A stretch of DNA of 6,926 bases. It comes from an uncultured Rikenellaceae bacterium (GTDB lineage Bacteria > Bacteroidota > Bacteroidia > Bacteroidales > Rikenellaceae). Positions within the stretch are counted from its first letter, which is position 1. Each line of letters begins with the position of its first letter. The position numbers and the translations under genes are program-made. Shown in pieces: positions 6,887-6,926 of this stretch. The stretch lies in the NCBI GenBank assembly GCA_947074135.1, contig CAMTOL010000122.1:1-6926 (forward strand). Direction: 5' to 3'. Under the pieces are notes generated by a model, which saw nothing but the letters and a program-made list of their open reading frames with translations, was not told where the DNA came from and searched no databases.

Positions 6887-6926
6887 TTAAGTACTCCGTT
6901 TACATTGAATCCCACAACCAAGTTTA

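Overview
The window looks like a chromosomal piece from an anaerobic member of the Bacteroidota, probably order Bacteroidales. The evidence is an AT-rich genome of moderate bias, start codons without clear Shine-Dalgarno sequences, a 192-residue rubrerythrin, a phosphate transporter carrying a PhoU-like tail, and a glycoside hydrolase family 30 lipoprotein. Genus cannot be fixed from the sequence alone.

Layout: bases 97-243 (+) encode the last domain of RuvA, but the frame is closed upstream by two in-frame stops, so the start of the gene is not readable here. Three complete genes follow on the + strand: a GH30 beta-glycosidase lipoprotein (274-1716), a PiT-family phosphate transporter with a C-terminal PhoU-like domain (1799-4033), and a FadD-like acyl-CoA synthetase (4118-5782). 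They end at a strong hairpin terminator (5801-5840). On the - strand, reading toward the same terminator, are rubrerythrin (start at 6436, end at 5858) and, upstream of it, the riboflavin kinase half of RibF (6533-6886), whose frame is broken before the window edge.

The genes do not form one obvious pathway. They are mostly housekeeping (recombination, phosphate uptake, fatty acid activation, peroxide defence, FMN/FAD synthesis), with one secreted glycosidase in between. There is no SusC/SusD pair beside the GH30 gene, so this is not a recognisable polysaccharide utilisation locus.

The least expected signal is in the two short gaps on either side of the phosphate transporter (1717-1798 and 4034-4117). 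They hold two diverged copies of the same element, about 80 percent identical by eye. Each has forward 7-base units, a conserved pyrimidine-rich spacer of 21-22 bases, and then 7-base units in the opposite orientation, so that the two sides can pair into a hairpin. One stem pair differs as A-T versus G-C between the copies. This looks like an interspersed, structured repeat family rather than a promoter or a terminator. The other point to check is that both window ends fall in conserved genes whose reading frames break within about 100 bases of the edge, which may mean sequence or assembly error at the ends.
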